Below the pieces are notes generated by a model. It saw only the letters and a program-made list of their open reading frames with translations. It was not told where the DNA came from and made no database searches. Positions 44,076 through 53,354 of a stretch of DNA of 64,000 bases are shown here, one piece after another. Position numbers and translations under genes: made by a program. Position 1 is the stretch's first letter. Each line of letters starts with the position of its first letter. The stretch comes from an uncultured Candidatus Actinomarina sp. (GTDB taxonomy: Bacteria; Actinomycetota; Acidimicrobiia; Actinomarinales; Actinomarinaceae), in assembly GCA_902625455.1 (NCBI GenBank), contig CACOBL010000005.1, positions 1 through 64,000 on the forward strand, in the 5' to 3' direction.

Positions 44076-45045
44076 TTTAAAAAGAATTGTAATTACAGGT
44101 GGAGCTGGTTTTATTGGCTCTAATCTTTCTAGAAAACTTTTAAAAGAGGGTGCTGAGAAGATATTAATTATTGATGACCTATCTACTGGAAAAATTAAAA
44201 ATATAGAAGACCTAATGAAATTAGATGAAATTGAATTTATAGAATCGCGCGTCGAGGACGTTGAAAATTTAAATAAAACTTTATCAAATTTTGATTTTTG
44301 TTTTCATCTAGCTGCTGGAGTAGGAGTTCAATATATTATGGAAAATGTAAGCAAAGCTTTACTCACTAATATTGAAGCTACTCATTTGATGATTGAAGCC
44401 TGTAAAGTTAATAATCTTCCAATTTTAATTACATCTACTTCTGAGGTTTATGGTGTTTCAAATGATAAGGTTTGGACTGAAGAAACAAAAAGTTTAATTG
44501 GTCCGCCTACAAAATTAAGGTGGTCTTATGCTGCTTCAAAATTAATTGACGAATTTCTTGTTCTTTCAGAATTTAATGATGGAAATTTAAATCCTATTGT
44601 TGTGAGGCTTTTTAATATTATAGGACCTAACCAAGTTTCTGATTTTGGTATGGTAGTTCCGAAATTTATTAAAGCTGCTCTTAATGGAGATGAATTAATT
44701 GTTCATGGTAGTGGAGAACAAACAAGATCCTTTACGTGGGTTCAAGATGTAATTGAATACTTTTATTTACTTGCTAATAAGAAACTTTATGGAGAGATTT
44801 TTAATATAGGTCAAACTGAAGAGATTTCTATTAATAACTTAGCAAAATTAGTAGTAGAGCTTACAGAGTCAAATTCTAAGATTACTTATTTACCACATGA
44901 AGAAGTTTACGGATCAAAGTTTGAAGACCCTATGAGAAGAACACCATCAATTGATAAAATCGTTAATGCAACTGGTTACTCGCCAACAATGGAAATACCA
45001 GATATGATCAGAGAAATTATTAAATATAAAAAAACAAACCCTTGA
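44065..45045 (+). CDS. NDP-sugar epimerase/dehydratase (extended SDR)
   Basis: The protein starts near NNLKRIVITGGAGFIGSNL. It has an LSTGKIKNI acceptor-binding part, FHLAAGVGVQYIMENVSKALLTN and STSEVYGVSND with catalytic WSYAASK. RLFNIIGPNQ, GSGEQTRSFTWVQDV and PMRRTPSIDKI follow, as in UDP-glucose 4-epimerase and UDP-glucuronate decarboxylase relatives. The specific reaction is not clear. An ATG at 44059 or 44065 gives a modest overlap with the previous gene. The in-frame ATG at 44008 would overlap it by 68 bp and add residues outside the fold. Confidence 0.8.
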   Translation: MKNNLKRIVITGGAGFIGSNLSRKLLKEGAEKILIIDDLSTGKIKNIEDLMKLDEIEFIESRVEDVENLNKTLSNFDFCFHLAAGVGVQYIMENVSKALLTNIEATHLMIEACKVNNLPILITSTSEVYGVSNDKVWTEETKSLIGPPTKLRWSYAASKLIDEFLVLSEFNDGNLNPIVVRLFNIIGPNQVSDFGMVVPKFIKAALNGDELIVHGSGEQTRSFTWVQDVIEYFYLLANKKLYGEIFNIGQTEEISINNLAKLVVELTESNSKITYLPHEEVYGSKFEDPMRRTPSIDKIVNATGYSPTMEIPDMIREIIKYKKTNP

Positions 45046-46181
45046 AAATATTAATTACTGTTGGAATATTTCCTCCAGATATTGGGGGTCCAGCAAGTTT
45101 TGTTCCTAAAATAGCAGAATTGTACTCGAATTCTGGACATGATGTTACTGTTGTCTGCCTTACAGATAAAAAACAAACTGACAAATTGAACTTTAAAGTA
45201 GTCAGAATCTTAAGAAATCAAAACTTACTCATAAGGTGGATAAAGACAGTATCTCAAATAATTCGTCAAGGGTACAATGCTGATTTGTTATTTGTAAATG
45301 GGCTGCCTATGGAGTCATATATTGCAAATATATTTACTAGAAAAAAATTAATTAGAAAAATTGTTGGCGACTGGGCCTGGGAGAGAGGCATGAACAAAAA
45401 AATTATTAATGAGTCTTTTGATGAATTCCAAAATAATAAACACAATCTGCATCTTGAAATTGCTAAATTTTCAAGAGGATGGACTGCTACAAAAGCTGAT
45501 CTGATTATTACACCTTCAAACCATCTAAAAAATGTAGTTAAGGGATGGGGTGTGAAGGAAAATAGTATAAAAGTAATTTACAATGGGACAAAACTCAAAA
45601 ATAAACCAGACCCAATAGACGATCAACCTTATGATTATTTAAAATTTATTACAATAGGCAGGCTCGCACCATGGAAAAATATAGATATTATTATTCAAGC
45701 TTTAAGTGATTATAAAAAAGCAAATCAAAATTTTATTTTCTATATTGTTGGTTCTGGACCTGAAGAAATAAAATTAAAGAAACTAGTTAATGACCTGGAT
45801 TTAGAAAACTTTGTTACATTTACTGGACAATTATTAAAAGATGATCTAAATTATTATTTACAAGAATCTGATATTTATATTCAAGCATCTAGCTATGAGG
45901 GCTTGCCTCACGTAATACTGGAAGCTATGAGTCATAATCTTTCAATAATAAGTACTCCAATAGGAGGAACAAATGAAGTTATTCAAGATGGTAAAAATGG
46001 CTGGGTTTGGGAACTAGAAAACAATTTCAAACCAAACAAAAATAATCTCGTAGAAATATTAAATAATTTAAAATTAAATTCATTTGATGATATTAAGAAG
46101 AGGACAAATGCTCAAAATCTATTATTTTCTACCTTTGATGAAGACAAAAATTTTCAGATGTATTTGGAATTATTAAAATGA
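45042..46181 (+). CDS. GT4 glycosyltransferase
   Basis: The 379-residue GT-B enzyme has the N-terminal ITVGIFPPDIGGPASFVPKIA, with the GG loop of GT4 acceptor domains. The donor half has FITIGRLAPWKNIDIIIQAL, FYIVGSGPEEIKLKKL and the EX7E motif ASSYEGLPHVILEAMSHN. It starts with TTG overlapping the previous stop (TTGA). It is the first of three consecutive GT4 genes with overlaps of 4 and 11 bp, so they probably act in sequence on one repeat unit. Confidence 0.87.
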   Translation: MKILITVGIFPPDIGGPASFVPKIAELYSNSGHDVTVVCLTDKKQTDKLNFKVVRILRNQNLLIRWIKTVSQIIRQGYNADLLFVNGLPMESYIANIFTRKKLIRKIVGDWAWERGMNKKIINESFDEFQNNKHNLHLEIAKFSRGWTATKADLIITPSNHLKNVVKGWGVKENSIKVIYNGTKLKNKPDPIDDQPYDYLKFITIGRLAPWKNIDIIIQALSDYKKANQNFIFYIVGSGPEEIKLKKLVNDLDLENFVTFTGQLLKDDLNYYLQESDIYIQASSYEGLPHVILEAMSHNLSIISTPIGGTNEVIQDGKNGWVWELENNFKPNKNNLVEILNNLKLNSFDDIKKRTNAQNLLFSTFDEDKNFQMYLELLK

Positions 46182-47314
46182 AAAGAAATTTGTTATTTTA
46201 CGGAACAACAGACTATGGTGAAGAATTATCTAATTCTGATAAGAATAAATTTAAAGAACTCAGAGAGGGCTTTGAAAATATTTTTGTTTTATCACAAGGA
46301 AACCAAAAAGATATCGAAAGTGAATATGTAAAAGTTATTTATTCAAAAAAAACAAATTCTCAATTATTAAATTATCTGAATTTCTATTTTTTTAATTTTA
46401 TATTTTTCAAGAATTTTATTAACGAGAACAAAATTGATGTTGTTTCTGCCAAAGATCCCATTTCAGCATTAATCCCTACCCTACTAAAAAAAACTAAGAA
46501 GAATGATTTCAAATTAATTATTGAGCATCACGGAAATTTTTTAGATTTGTTACTAACTCAAAAAAGATTTTATTTTAAAAGATTGATTGCCTTATTTCTA
46601 AAGCTAATTTCAAATTTCACTTATCAAAATTGTGACTTAATTAGAGGAGTTCATAAAGATGCAACATTGTCTTTAGCAGAAAAATATGATAAAAATTGTA
46701 CTGTATTTCCTGCATGGGTAGATAACAAAACTTTTATATCAAAAAAAATATTAGTTCCTAGAAAAAACATTCTTTTTGTTGGAAATGTAATACCTAGAAA
46801 AGGTGTTTTATTCTTAATTAAAGCATTTGAACAATTTACAATTAAAACTGGTTATCAAAATAAGTTTTTGATAGTAGGTGATCATCCAAATATCGACTAT
46901 TCAAATATTTGTAGAAGTTTCATAGCGAATAACAAGATTCTAAACATCGAGTTTTTAATGAAAAAATCTCCTGTAGAAATTGCTGAGTTAATGAACAATT
47001 CTGAATTATTAGTTATGGCGAGCAGCTTCGAAGGATTACCTAGAGTTTTAATTGAAAGTGGGTTATGTAACTTGCCTTCAATTTCATCAGATATAAATGG
47101 TATATCAACTCCCTTTGGTTCGGAAGGCGGAACAATGCTATATGAGGAAAATAACCTAGATGACTTAATTTCAAGACTCAACAACTTTTATGAGGACAGT
47201 TCACTTAGAGAAAAAATGGCTGAAAAATCTTTTTCCCTATCTCTTAAATTATCTGGTGAAGGAAAATTTTTAGAGAGTTGGAAAAATTTAGAAAGCATTC
47301 TTTATGAAAAGTAG
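46178..47314 (+). CDS. GT4 glycosyltransferase
   Basis: The 378-residue protein has a less conserved N-terminal domain (LLFYGTTDYGEELSNSDKNKF; KLIIEHHGNFLDLLL). Its donor domain is clear, with NILFVGNVIPRKGVLFLIKAF, KFLIVGDHPNID and ASSFEGLPRVLIESGLCN, where EX7E is E-G-L-P-R-V-L-I-E. The start is ATGA-coupled to the previous gene. The acceptor and donor are unknown. Confidence 0.83.
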   Translation: MKRNLLFYGTTDYGEELSNSDKNKFKELREGFENIFVLSQGNQKDIESEYVKVIYSKKTNSQLLNYLNFYFFNFIFFKNFINENKIDVVSAKDPISALIPTLLKKTKKNDFKLIIEHHGNFLDLLLTQKRFYFKRLIALFLKLISNFTYQNCDLIRGVHKDATLSLAEKYDKNCTVFPAWVDNKTFISKKILVPRKNILFVGNVIPRKGVLFLIKAFEQFTIKTGYQNKFLIVGDHPNIDYSNICRSFIANNKILNIEFLMKKSPVEIAELMNNSELLVMASSFEGLPRVLIESGLCNLPSISSDINGISTPFGSEGGTMLYEENNLDDLISRLNNFYEDSSLREKMAEKSFSLSLKLSGEGKFLESWKNLESILYEK

Positions 47315-48344
47315 ATTATTATATCTGAATTTGGCAATCGATTCCCAAGATACTTCATTAGGGTTTGCAATTGGATGGTTAAAAGAAGTATCTAAAATTT
47401 ATGATGAAATTGATGTCATAACACTACGAAAGGGCACTATTCCAAATCTTCCAGATAATGTAAATATTTATGGACCAAACAGTAACAAAAATAAACTAAG
47501 TAAATATTTTTATTTACACAAAACAGCTAAAAATTTAATAAATACTAATAAATATAAAAAGTGCTTTTCTCACATGTCACCGATTTCTTTATTTGTATTA
47601 ACAAGTCAACTTAAACGAAAGAAGATAGAAACAATATTATGGTTCACTCATCCAGGTCCAAGTTTTGGAATTAAAAAGTTAATTTTATATATAACTACGA
47701 AAATGACAAAAAATATAATTACTGCCTCAAGTACCTCCTTTCCTTTTATGTCTGAAAAAGTATCAATTATTGGCCATGCAATTGATTTAAGCTCATTTAA
47801 AAACCAAAAAAATAATCATCAATTTAAAAACTTTTTAATACTATCTAGGATTTCGAAATCAAAAAATTTAGATGTGTCTATTGATGCTTTTTTAAGTTCC
47901 GACTTTAAATCTGAAAGTTTAGATATAATAGGGGGCCCTTTGAACCAAAAAGATGTTCAGTATGAGAGTTATCTTAAAGAAAAATACAGAATTTACAATA
48001 ATGTCAAATTTATTGGCAAGGTGCCGTATGAAAAATTACCGAGCTTTTTGAAAAATTATGATGTAAATTTTAATTCAGCAGGAATAGGTTTCTTCGACAA
48101 ATCTGTACTGGAGACTTTATCAGCTGGACTAATTAATTTTTATCATAATCAAGATTTTGATAGTTTATATCTAAATCACTCTGAGAATTACTACTTTACA
48201 GGAAAAGAAGATCTGACTGAAAAAATAAATAATCTTAAATTCCTTAACGATAATGATTTAAAGGAATTGTTCAATATTTTAAATATGAATCTAGAGCAAC
48301 ATTCATTGGAAACTCTTGGTGATAGATTAAGTAAATTTATTTAG
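47304..48344 (+). CDS. GT4-like glycosyltransferase, divergent
   Basis: The 346-residue protein keeps the donor-domain opening NFLILSRISKSKNLDVSIDAF, SLDIIGGPLNQKDVQYESYL and NNVKFIGKVPYEKLPSFLKN. The EX7E site is degenerate: GIGFFDKSVLETLSAG keeps the second Glu but not the usual first. The N-terminal half (YLNLAIDSQDTSLGFAIGWLKE) resembles a GT-B acceptor domain. It may still be active, since the first Glu is not universal. Its stop shares TTAG with the stop of the convergent uxs gene. Confidence 0.7.
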   Translation: MKSRLLYLNLAIDSQDTSLGFAIGWLKEVSKIYDEIDVITLRKGTIPNLPDNVNIYGPNSNKNKLSKYFYLHKTAKNLINTNKYKKCFSHMSPISLFVLTSQLKRKKIETILWFTHPGPSFGIKKLILYITTKMTKNIITASSTSFPFMSEKVSIIGHAIDLSSFKNQKNNHQFKNFLILSRISKSKNLDVSIDAFLSSDFKSESLDIIGGPLNQKDVQYESYLKEKYRIYNNVKFIGKVPYEKLPSFLKNYDVNFNSAGIGFFDKSVLETLSAGLINFYHNQDFDSLYLNHSENYYFTGKEDLTEKINNLKFLNDNDLKELFNILNMNLEQHSLETLGDRLSKFI

Positions 48345-49273
48345 TCAATATTTTTCTTAACCCATTCAATTGTTTTCTCTAAACCTTTTTCTAATCCAAT
48401 GACTGGTTCATAATTTAATAACTTTTTTGATTTACTCAAATCTGGTTTTCTTTGTAAAGGATCATCTTTAGGGAGATCTTTATAAATAATTTGTGATTTT
48501 GTATTTGTTATATCAATAATTGTTTGAGCAAGTTGATTTATTGTAATTTCATTATCATTCCCAATGTTAAAAATATCTGGCTTTTTGTAGCTAGAAGCCA
48601 ACATTATTCCATTAACAGTATCATCAACATATGAGAATGATCTAGTCTGTAGACCTTTACCAAAAACTGTTATATCTTTATTTTTTAAAGCCTGGACAAT
48701 AAAATTAGTTACAACTCTTCCATCATCTAATTTCATATTTGGACCATAGGTATTAAATATTCTGACAATTTTTGCATTCAATTTATATTCGGTGATATAA
48801 GCTTGCGTTGCTGCTTCTGCAAATCTTTTTGATTCATCGTACATGCTCCGAGGACCAACGGGATTAACATTTCCCCAGTATTCCTCATGTTGTGGAGATA
48901 TTTTTGGATCTCCATATATTTCAGATGTAGATGCAAGTAAAAAACTAGAATTATATTTTCGAGCAATTCCAAGTGCATTAATAGTGCCAATGCTTCCAGA
49001 TTTAAGAGTATTAATAGGATTTTCAACGTAAGCAACGGGAGATGCGCAACTGGCTAAATGGATAACACAATCAATATTTTCTTCAGGATCATAATGATTC
49101 TGAATATCATGCGATATAAATTGAAAGTTTGATAAATCAAAATATTTATTAATATTTTTCTCGCTACCAGTTAGCAAATTATCTAATATGATAATTTTTT
49201 CTGCATTATCAATTATTTTAGAAACGAGATGGCTACCAATAAAGCCTGCACCGCCAGTAATTAAATATCTCAA
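48341..49273 (-). CDS. uxs: UDP-glucuronate decarboxylase (UDP-xylose synthase)
   Basis: This SDR converts UDP-GlcA to UDP-xylose and CO2. The UXS blocks are present: YLITGGAGFIGSHLV, HLASCASPVAYVENPINTLKSG, STSEIYGDPKISPQHEEYWGNVNP (split for quoting), GPRSMYDESKRFAE with the catalytic Tyr and Lys, and RIFNTYGPNMKLDDGRVV with the substrate Arg. The length of 310 residues matches bacterial UXS. It is directly downstream of ugd (no gap), which supplies its substrate. Confidence 0.92.
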   Translation of the reverse strand: MRYLITGGAGFIGSHLVSKIIDNAEKIIILDNLLTGSEKNINKYFDLSNFQFISHDIQNHYDPEENIDCVIHLASCASPVAYVENPINTLKSGSIGTINALGIARKYNSSFLLASTSEIYGDPKISPQHEEYWGNVNPVGPRSMYDESKRFAEAATQAYITEYKLNAKIVRIFNTYGPNMKLDDGRVVTNFIVQALKNKDITVFGKGLQTRSFSYVDDTVNGIMLASSYKKPDIFNIGNDNEITINQLAQTIIDITNTKSQIIYKDLPKDDPLQRKPDLSKSKKLLNYEPVIGLEKGLEKTIEWVKKNID

Positions 49274-50458
49274 CTAAGAATCCCAAAACCTAAAATGTAC
49301 AATGTTATTTAGTTCAGCAATTTGATTTTTAACTTTATTTCCCATTGGATACATTTCAACATACAAAGCATTTTCTTCAAATGAAAAGATTTGATCATAT
49401 TTATTATCTAAAGTCATATTTTCATCATAAATTTCAACATTTTCTTTTTCATTTTTTAAAATATTGTAAATTTCAAATGTTGGTGAGTATCTGGTATCGT
49501 CTGTATTTTCTTTAAAAGCAGCACCTATTAAAATAATTTTTTGTAAATTATTTATATTCATTATTTTTACTAACTTTTTTGAAAACCACAATAAATGTTC
49601 ACTATTTGAATTACTAATAGATTGCATTACTGGAAGTTTTAGATTGTTTTCTTTGGCTATTTGTTGAATTTCCATGACATCCTTTGGAAAACAAGACCCA
49701 CCCCAACCAGGAGAGGGTCTAAAGTATTGTTCTCCTATACGAGAATCTAATCCAACTCCTTTTAAAACATCAGATTGATTTGCGTTAAGACTATCAATAA
49801 GTCGAGAAGCTTCATTTACGAAAGACAGTCTTAGAGGTAAGTAAGCATTTGAAAGGTACTTAATCAATTGAGAGCTGATTGGATCAGTAAAAATTATTTC
49901 AGATTTCAATTCTTCATATAAACTGGCAATTATTTGACTTTTTTCTAAGTTTTCAGATCCTATAATAATCCTATCAGTATTGAAAAAATCATAAAAAGCT
50001 GAACCTTCTCTTAAAAATTCTGGATTAAATACTAAATCTTTGTAGTCATAGTTAACTTCACTTAAGACTTTTTGGAGTGCACTTGGATGAATTGTAGATT
50101 TAATACATACTGTAGTGCTATTTGCAACTTTACCATTTAATGATGAGAAGACTTTCTTAATAAAAGTAGAATCAAGGTCTCTATTTTCATCAATAGGTGT
50201 TTGTACACAAATTAAGACGATGTCAGCATCTTCCCATTTTATTTCATCATAAGAATGGCAAAATGTAGCATTTTTTGCAGTCTTATCATTCGTAAGATAA
50301 TCAAGTAATTCTGGTTCATCAAATGTTGGCTTTTTTTGATTTAACATTTGAATTTTACTTAAGTCGGTATCTAAAAATGTAATTTTATTGCCAAGCTTAA
50401 CTAAAGATAATCCGGTAACAAGGCCTACGTAACCAACCCCGATTACAACAATATTCAT
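49274..50458 (-). CDS. ugd: UDP-glucose 6-dehydrogenase
   Basis: Ugd oxidises UDP-glucose to UDP-glucuronate with two NAD+. The N-terminal motif is IVVIGVGYVGLVTGLSL, with LICVQTPIDENRDLDST, FNPEFLREGSAFYDF, IKYLSNAYLPLRLSFVNE and the catalytic-Cys loop PGWGGSCFPKDV near residue 255. The ATG at 50458 is chosen because it begins directly before the Rossmann motif and lies 7 nt after a TATCAT box. An upstream ATG at 50521 would cross the divergent promoter region. With uxs it forms a two-gene unit. Confidence 0.93.
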   Translation of the reverse strand: MNIVVIGVGYVGLVTGLSLVKLGNKITFLDTDLSKIQMLNQKKPTFDEPELLDYLTNDKTAKNATFCHSYDEIKWEDADIVLICVQTPIDENRDLDSTFIKKVFSSLNGKVANSTTVCIKSTIHPSALQKVLSEVNYDYKDLVFNPEFLREGSAFYDFFNTDRIIIGSENLEKSQIIASLYEELKSEIIFTDPISSQLIKYLSNAYLPLRLSFVNEASRLIDSLNANQSDVLKGVGLDSRIGEQYFRPSPGWGGSCFPKDVMEIQQIAKENNLKLPVMQSISNSNSEHLLWFSKKLVKIMNINNLQKIILIGAAFKENTDDTRYSPTFEIYNILKNEKENVEIYDENMTLDNKYDQIFSFEENALYVEMYPMGNKVKNQIAELNNIVHFRFWDS

Positions 50459-50465
50459 AAGTTTG

Positions 50466-50471
50466 ATGATA
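50466..50471 (-). promoter_or_regulatory. -10 hexamer TATCAT for ugd-uxs
   Basis: On the minus strand TATCAT is followed by 7 nt and the ATG at 50458, without an SD. The divergent -10 box for the + strand gene is only 16 bp away at 50488. Confidence 0.5.
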
Positions 50472-50487
50472 ACCTTTTTAATATTTT

Positions 50488-50493
50488 TATAAT
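50488..50493 (+). promoter_or_regulatory. -10 consensus TATAAT for the glycosyltransferase at 50501
   Basis: A perfect TATAAT is followed by 7 nt and the GTG at 50501, with no SD in between. It is the best single example of the leaderless arrangement in this window. Confidence 0.6.
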
Positions 50494-50500
50494 AAGATAA

Positions 50501-51589
50501 GTGATTTATTTTCTTGCACATTGGGATTGGATACTTGAAAGATCAAGAGCTGATATTGTTACAAATATTAAAGATGAATTTCAAATTACATCTATCTGCC
50601 CACTTGAAGAAAATAATGAAAAAATACAAAAGACTTACTCTGATTCAATAAACTGGAACATTTCAAGGGAAAAAACATTAGATCTACTTGGTTTAATCAA
50701 TTTAACAAAAATTTTAAAAAATATTAATTCAAACGATATCCTTCATATATTTACCTTGAAAAGTTTATTTCTATATATTCTCGCAACTTTATTTGCTCAA
50801 AAACAATATAAAGTCGTAGCTTCAATTACTGGACTTGGTTTTCTATTTGCTGGAACTAAATTAGCAAATTTTCTAAAAATAATTATAAAACCCGTGATTA
50901 AATTAAGAATTAATAAAGTTGTTGATGTACTTATATTTCAAAATAAATCAAATATGGAACAATTTTTAACATATTCAAATTTTCAAAATAAAACTACCTT
51001 GCTTGAAGGAAGCGGTCTCAATACAAAAAAAATTAAAATAAAACATGAATTGAATAATCCAGTAAAAATTATTTTTGTAGGAAGATTATTGGTAGAGAAA
51101 GGAATCAGGGAATACCTAAAATTAGTAGAGATCTTTTCAGGTAAAGAAAAAGTAAAATTTTTTATTGCAGGAAAACCCGATTTTGGTAATAAAAGTAGCA
51201 TTAGTGAAAAAAAATTTTTAGAGATAAAAAATAATCCAAATATAAATTATCTAGGTGAGCTAGATGTTTACAGTGAATTGTACAAATATGATATTTTAAT
51301 TCAACCCTCTTATCATGAAGGATTTTCAAGAATATTTCTAGAAGGAATTTATTCTGGATTATTGTGCATTGTAAATGATCTTCCTGGAACTATATCCATA
51401 GCTGAAAAAACAAAATCTGGAATACTAATTTCTAACAACAATGTTACTGACTTCGCTACTGAAATTGAAAATTACAATTCAAATTATTTAAATCAAAATT
51501 TTGAATACTCAAGAAATATTATCAATAAACTCTACTCTGTAGATGCAATTTCAGAAAAATTGAAAGAAATTTACTATGAACTCAGTTGA
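50501..51589 (+). CDS. GT4 glycosyltransferase
   Basis: The 362-residue protein has an N-terminal IYFLAHWDWILERSRADIV. Its LHIFTLKSLFLYILATLFA helix and VASITGLGFLFAG segment resemble PglA/WbnK-type transferases that work with lipid-linked first sugars. The donor half has VKIIFVGRLLVEKGIREYLKL, FFIAGKPDFGN and QPSYHEGFSRIFLEGIYSG (EX7E). It is next to the WecA-like priming enzyme with a 14-bp overlap, so it probably adds the second sugar. The start is GTG. Confidence 0.85.
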   Translation: MIYFLAHWDWILERSRADIVTNIKDEFQITSICPLEENNEKIQKTYSDSINWNISREKTLDLLGLINLTKILKNINSNDILHIFTLKSLFLYILATLFAQKQYKVVASITGLGFLFAGTKLANFLKIIIKPVIKLRINKVVDVLIFQNKSNMEQFLTYSNFQNKTTLLEGSGLNTKKIKIKHELNNPVKIIFVGRLLVEKGIREYLKLVEIFSGKEKVKFFIAGKPDFGNKSSISEKKFLEIKNNPNINYLGELDVYSELYKYDILIQPSYHEGFSRIFLEGIYSGLLCIVNDLPGTISIAEKTKSGILISNNNVTDFATEIENYNSNYLNQNFEYSRNIINKLYSVDAISEKLKEIYYELS

Positions 51590-52613
51590 AACTTTTCAAT
51601 TATCTATATATGGGGCCTCTGCCCTATCTTTTCTCATTTCATATTCATTTTGTTACACAATTATTAAATTAAATAAATCCTATAAATTCAAAAAAAATGA
51701 TCAAAAAAGATTAAGTAATTTAAACATTGTTCCTTTAGGAGGCGTGGCAATGGCAACGAGTTTTTTTGTGTCAGTCAGATTTTTAGGTCAAGCAGATTCA
51801 AATATTGTATTTATATCAATTTTTGCACTTGGAATATCAATATTAGGAGTTATAGATGATTTCAAAAATTTAAATTGGAAACTAAAAATATTTTTTCAAT
51901 TTTTCTTAGTTTCTTTTCCAATAATAATTCTTGGTACTGTTATCAATGTAGAAAATCTACTTGGTTTTAATCTAGGCAATAACCTCAACATAATTTTTAC
52001 TGTCTTTTGGGTGATTGTTCTTATGAATTCAATAAATTTTATTGACAATATGGATGGATTTGCAGCAATTAATAGCGCAATTATTTGTCTTGCATTAACA
52101 ATTTTATCCTTTGTTTATAATCAAAATTATCTTGCAGATGTAAGTTTTGTTCTTTTGTTTTCAATTCTTGCATTCATTTTATTTAATTTCCCTCCAGCCA
52201 AAATATACATGGGTGATTCAGGTAGCTTGTTCATTGGATTCATATTTGGATTTGTAAGTATTCTTTTTGATTGGAATCCTTCAGGTGAAAGCTTTTTATA
52301 CAGTTCCATTGCGCCAATATTTTTATTCTTTACAATTCCTCTTTTAGATTTCTTAACAGTGTTTGTTTACAGATTAAAAAATAAAATTTCGCCTGCTAGA
52401 GGCGGTACAGATCATATTTCTCATAGGTTATTAAATGAAGGATATAATGTAAAACAAGTCCTTATTATATTTGTATGTATCAATTTGTTTATTTTCTTCC
52501 TATTAGGTTTATCAATAATGTATGAATATCTATCTTTAATAATTTTTATAATTTACGCAATTTTTATTATTTTTTTATTTTTCAAATTTCAAAAAATGAA
52601 ACCTCTAAATTAG
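51576..52613 (+). CDS. Polytopic WecA/MraY-family phospho-sugar transferase
   Basis: This is an undecaprenyl-phosphate N-acetylhexosamine-1-phosphate transferase with about ten to eleven membrane segments in 345 residues. The catalytic Asp-Asp is in LGVIDDFKNLNWKLKI. NSINFIDNMDGFAAINSA supplies the next conserved Asn/Asp, AKIYMGDSGSLFIGF the third motif and ARGGTDHISHRLL the cytoplasmic HIHH-like loop. MraY itself would have a different C-loop, so a WecA/TagO type is favoured. It is a second, unrelated priming enzyme besides the one at 33245. Confidence 0.9.
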   Translation: MNSVETFQLSIYGASALSFLISYSFCYTIIKLNKSYKFKKNDQKRLSNLNIVPLGGVAMATSFFVSVRFLGQADSNIVFISIFALGISILGVIDDFKNLNWKLKIFFQFFLVSFPIIILGTVINVENLLGFNLGNNLNIIFTVFWVIVLMNSINFIDNMDGFAAINSAIICLALTILSFVYNQNYLADVSFVLLFSILAFILFNFPPAKIYMGDSGSLFIGFIFGFVSILFDWNPSGESFLYSSIAPIFLFFTIPLLDFLTVFVYRLKNKISPARGGTDHISHRLLNEGYNVKQVLIIFVCINLFIFFLLGLSIMYEYLSLIIFIIYAIFIIFLFFKFQKMKPLN

Positions 52614-53315
52614 TTTTTTTAATTCTTCAATTCTTTCAGGTGTGCCAGCATCTATCCACCAAGAACTAAGAACTTTAGATAAAACTTTTTTTTGATCTAA
52701 ATATATTTTATTCAAGTCTGTAATTTCTAACTCACCTCTATTTGATGGGGTTAGTTTTCGAATGTTTTCAAAACAGCTTGTATCATAAATATAAATTCCA
52801 ACTACTGCAAGATTCGATATGTACTCTTTTGGTTTTTCGTATATATCAATTGCATTGCCATCTTTGTCAATTTCCATAACTCCAAATTCTTCAGGATTCT
52901 CAACTTCTTTGACAAATAAATGAGCACCAGAAAAATTATCCAAATTTATTTTTTCTAAAGGATTTTCTCCAAAAAAATTATCTCCAAGAATAAATGTTAA
53001 AAGAGAATTGTTGTCAATTTCTGCCTCAACATACGACAATGCATCAGCAATGCCTTTAGGACTAGGCTGAATAACATAAGAAATATTTTCGTCTGTAAAA
53101 TTTTTTTGAAGATCATTTTTTATCAAATCATTAAAGTCAGGATTAGTTATCACAATAAAATCACGAAAACCCCATGATTTTAATTGCATAACTTGACTTG
53201 AAATCATACTTAAACCGCCAATGTCTATAAGAACTTTTGTAGATTCATTATGTTTGTAGTCTTTGAGTCTTGTACCTAAACCACCAGCAGCAATTACTGC
53301 ATAATTTTTTCTCAT
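52605..53315 (-). CDS. Sugar-1-phosphate nucleotidyltransferase (RmlA/GlmU-like)
   Basis: The 236-residue enzyme activates a sugar-1-phosphate with UTP or dTTP. It shows YAVIAAGGLGTRLKDYKHNESTKVLIDI (pyrophosphorylase loop, split from longer), TFILGDNFFGENPLE with the metal Asp, NPEEFGVMEIDKDG, EKPKEYISNLAVVGIYIYD and WWIDAGTPERIEEL at the end, as in RmlA. The LGDN motif and the C-terminal WWIDAGTPE favour glucose-1-phosphate thymidylyltransferase. A 9-bp tail-to-tail overlap joins it to the WecA-like gene. It is a single-gene unit. Confidence 0.82.
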   Translation of the reverse strand: MRKNYAVIAAGGLGTRLKDYKHNESTKVLIDIGGLSMISSQVMQLKSWGFRDFIVITNPDFNDLIKNDLQKNFTDENISYVIQPSPKGIADALSYVEAEIDNNSLLTFILGDNFFGENPLEKINLDNFSGAHLFVKEVENPEEFGVMEIDKDGNAIDIYEKPKEYISNLAVVGIYIYDTSCFENIRKLTPSNRGELEITDLNKIYLDQKKVLSKVLSSWWIDAGTPERIEELKKLI

Positions 53316-53321
53316 TTTTCT

Positions 53322-53327
53322 ATATTA
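53322..53327 (-). promoter_or_regulatory. -10 hexamer TAATAT for the nucleotidyltransferase gene
   Basis: On the minus strand TAATAT is followed by 6 nt and the ATG at 53315. It lies only 15 bp from the divergent -10 box at 53343. Confidence 0.45.
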
Positions 53328-53342
53328 AAAGAACATTATGAT

Positions 53343-53348
53343 TAAAGT
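53343..53348 (+). promoter_or_regulatory. -10 hexamer TAAAGT for the LCP gene
   Basis: TAAAGT is followed by 6 nt and the TTG at 53355 (ATG follows at 53361). A leaderless start on TTG would be unusual, so the ATG with a 6-nt leader is also possible. Confidence 0.35.
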
Positions 53349-53354
53349 AGAAAT

